From the NCBI RefSeq assembly GCF_022024035.1, contig NZ_CP091787.1, positions 3,318,001 to 3,382,000 of the forward strand: 64,000 bases of DNA, in the 5' to 3' direction. The stretch is from Prevotella sp. E13-17. Lineage in GTDB: Bacteria; Bacteroidota; Bacteroidia; Bacteroidales; Bacteroidaceae. The notes under the pieces were generated by a model that saw nothing but the letters and a program-made list of their open reading frames with translations, ran no database searches and was not told the DNA's origin. Shown here piece by piece: positions 61,970 through 64,000 of this stretch; position 1 is the stretch's first letter, and each line of letters starts with the position of its first letter. The position numbers and the translations under genes are program-made.

Positions 61970-63673
61970 TTAATAGCCATAATTCTGTTTCACCACACCA
62001 TTCGACACATCGACCTCCGTCTGAGGGATAGGCATCAGCTCATGCACACCTTCACGGAAGTAAGCACCACGACGAGTAGCACGATACTGAGCAAAGTTGT
62101 GAAGAGTCTTGGCTGCAATTCCCTGACGAACCAGGTCGAAATAACGGTCCCATTCGAAGGCAAACTCCATGCGACGCTCGCTCCATATCTGATCGCGAAT
62201 GTAACCATAGCCACCAGCCACATAAAGTTTCGTAGAACTATTAAGCGTGTTAACTTGTGCCTTACACTTGTTCAGGTTGGCAAGCGCCTCCTCACGATGA
62301 CCACTCTCATTCAGTGCCTCGGCATACATCAGCACTACATCGGCATAGCGCAAGATGCGACGGTTTTTGCCATTGTCGCCAGCATACTTTGGCTTATCCT
62401 TCTTGGGCGTGTACCATTTCAGTGACACATAGTTACCCTCACCACCTTGCCATATCTCTCCATCGAAGGTCTGTCCTTGGTGATGGATGGTGAAATCCTT
62501 TCTGACGTCAGTGTCAAAGATATTACTCAGCAACTGATCGGTGGCATACATCTTCACCTGACCAACATTGAAAAACTCCAATCCCTGTCCTTCGTTGGTG
62601 TCACCACTTGTACCATCAGCACTTTCCTTGAAGTTTACCTCCCATATAGAGCCTTTGCTGAACTCGCCGTCGTTATAGAACTGGTAAAGATACGATAGTT
62701 TGTCACCATTATGAAGAGCATTACCGTAGTAATCCTTATACTCCAAAGAATAGACATTGTTCATGGTAGGCAAGGTCGTAGTAGGACTCTCATACTCACT
62801 CGTGTTCTGTGTTCCGTTCTGTATCAGCGAAACAGGCTTGAACCAGAGACGCTCACGCAGGGTTTCCCAGTCTTCCTTACCATCGTATTTCAACATCTGT
62901 GCAAAGGTCATTGTGGCATTATCAACCATGTACTGTCCCAGTTCCACCATTTCATTCCATTTCTCGGAAGGCACGCCTGGCTTCGCCTCATACATCAGCA
63001 CTTTCATCAGCAGGGCGATGGCAGCACCACGAGTCACTTTACCCAGATCAGAAGAACTGGTATAGACATTCGGTAACATGATAGCAGCTTCACGCAAGTC
63101 TTTCTCTACATAAGCATAGCACTCCTCCAAGGTAGAGCGAGGCACAACCAGTGAGTCTACACTTTCCTGCTCAGGACGAATGGGCACACCGCCAAAGGTC
63201 TTAATCAGATTAAAATAATAGTATGCACGCAAGAACTTCGCCTGACCATAGATCCAGCGCACCTGATTATAGGTAGACAACTGGTCGTTGGTGATGCGTA
63301 CTCTGTGGATGTTATAGATTACTTGGTTGGCACGATGAATACCTTTATAGTTCACGCGCCAGCGCTGCAGAATCCATGTGTTCGATGTATTGAAACGGAA
63401 GTTCACCAACTGTCCCATCTGTGATGACAGTCCTTCATCAGTACCAAACACATTGTCGCCCATTGCCTCTCCGAAACGCCATTCCTGGTCGTTGTATTCA
63501 TCCGACTGCAACTCATCATAGACAGCATCAAGAGCACTTTGCATCTTATATTGCGTATTGTAATAGTTCTCATCGGTAGCATTGCCCAGCACATCCTTAT
63601 CCAGGAAGTCATCACAGGCTGTCAGCGAGAAAGCTATCGCAAAAACAGATATTTTATAAAAAAGTTTGTTCAT
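61970..63673 (-). CDS. SusD/RagB family outer membrane lipoprotein
   Basis: This 567-residue lipoprotein has lipobox SLTAC (Cys20) and the classic start CDDFLDKDVLGNATDENYY. SusD folds are superhelical TPR-like. Conserved segments KGIHRANQVIYN, YGQAKFLRAYYYFNLIKTFGGVP, ILRYADVVLMYAEALNE and IWSERRMEFAFEWDRYFDLVRQ are present, ending RxELMPIPQTEVD (HELMPIPQTEVD). It caps the SusC transporter and captures the glycan. It lies 18 bp downstream of susC. Confidence 0.95.
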   Translation of the reverse strand: MNKLFYKISVFAIAFSLTACDDFLDKDVLGNATDENYYNTQYKMQSALDAVYDELQSDEYNDQEWRFGEAMGDNVFGTDEGLSSQMGQLVNFRFNTSNTWILQRWRVNYKGIHRANQVIYNIHRVRITNDQLSTYNQVRWIYGQAKFLRAYYYFNLIKTFGGVPIRPEQESVDSLVVPRSTLEECYAYVEKDLREAAIMLPNVYTSSSDLGKVTRGAAIALLMKVLMYEAKPGVPSEKWNEMVELGQYMVDNATMTFAQMLKYDGKEDWETLRERLWFKPVSLIQNGTQNTSEYESPTTTLPTMNNVYSLEYKDYYGNALHNGDKLSYLYQFYNDGEFSKGSIWEVNFKESADGTSGDTNEGQGLEFFNVGQVKMYATDQLLSNIFDTDVRKDFTIHHQGQTFDGEIWQGGEGNYVSLKWYTPKKDKPKYAGDNGKNRRILRYADVVLMYAEALNESGHREEALANLNKCKAQVNTLNSSTKLYVAGGYGYIRDQIWSERRMEFAFEWDRYFDLVRQGIAAKTLHNFAQYRATRRGAYFREGVHELMPIPQTEVDVSNGVVKQNYGY

Positions 63674-63691
63674 AGTTGTTCAAATCAATTA

Positions 63692-64000
63692 TTATAAACC
63701 CAGTTTGACTCCAAAAGTGAACGAACGGGCCTGAGGATAGTTACCTTGGTCAACACCCATGCTGAGGTTGTTGGTTTCCGTACCTGATACCTTACCTACT
63801 TCAGGGTCGAAGCCGTCATAGCCGGTAATAGTAAACAGGTTGTAGGCTGTCAATGACAAAGACAGAGAGTTGATCTTCAAGCGTGACAGCACACTCTGAG
63901 GTACGGTATAAGTAAGCTGTACCTGCTTCACACGCAAGTAATCGCCATCCTTAATAAAGAAATCACTGGCACGGAAGTTACGTGGTGTGTCATTGTTCGA
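63692..64000 (-). CDS. SusC-like TonB-dependent transporter, C-terminal part (5' end outside window)
   Basis: About 102 C-terminal residues are visible, and the frame stays open to the window edge. The segment FIKDGDYLRVKQVQLTYTVP is the strongly conserved penultimate region of SusC/RagA proteins. It is followed by LSLSLTAYNLFTITGYDGFDPEV and the terminal strand ARSFTFGVKLGL. SusC forms the TonB-powered outer membrane channel that pairs with the SusD encoded next. Confidence 0.95.
   Translation of the reverse strand, partial: SNNDTPRNFRASDFFIKDGDYLRVKQVQLTYTVPQSVLSRLKINSLSLSLTAYNLFTITGYDGFDPEVGKVSGTETNNLSMGVDQGNYPQARSFTFGVKLGL

Overview
The window looks like a chromosome segment of a Prevotella-like Bacteroidales bacterium. 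The evidence is the Bacteroidetes promoter form (TAnnTTTG at about -7), a SusC/SusD locus with a hybrid two-component regulator, FimA-superfamily (type V) pilin lipoproteins, DUF3575/DUF5119/DUF2851/DUF3244/DUF6089 proteins, and the uppS-bamA-ompH-murI gene order. Genus assignment is an inference. No tRNA, rRNA, transposase, phage gene or CRISPR array was recognised.

Layout. 1-1211 holds the 3' end of a GH2 beta-mannosidase, followed by a terminator, a 22-bp periodic repeat tract and a GC-rich palindrome. 1824-4291 (minus) holds a 40-codon membrane ORF, a small DUF3244-like secreted protein and a TPR/LuxR-like membrane regulator. Divergent from that regulator, 4687-27548 is one long co-directional cluster of 13 genes: an OmpA-like/DUF3575 protein, a DUF5119 lipoprotein, and eleven fimbrillin-type lipoproteins. 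Three of the eleven are two-module proteins, and four carry C-terminal GLUG or beta-helix-like adhesin sections. The genes are closely packed, often overlapping or coupled by ATGA, and probably encode a complete type V pilus with an unusually large set of minor and tip subunits.

27707-34189 holds a small OB-fold protein, a GH92 alpha-mannosidase, a CE1-type esterase, a secreted endonuclease/exonuclease/phosphatase-family protein and DUF2851. 34296-40170 runs dapB, lepB, a second S26 protein lacking both catalytic residues, a WbqC-family protein and a GH2 beta-galactosidase. upp, pckA and a TPR histidine kinase follow. A structured non-coding RNA candidate lies at 44959-45121. 45274-53380 is an envelope biogenesis cluster (DUF6242, DUF6089, uppS, bamA, three ompH/skp genes, murI), followed by a GH3 lipoprotein. 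55065-64000 (minus) is a polysaccharide utilisation locus: SusC (partial), SusD, a surface glycan-binding lipoprotein candidate, a sialidase-fold glycosidase, and a hybrid two-component regulator translationally coupled to the glycosidase.

The most unusual non-coding signal is a repeat family in three intergenic tracts (about 1334-1598, 28092-28377 and 54665-55000). These are built from phased 22-bp units of two types: a CTAGnnnCTAG or CCAGnnnCTGG-like 11-bp core, and an AGYGGCAC-like core. I know of no described element that matches. Two of the tracts lie beside or near members of a separate GC-rich palindrome family.
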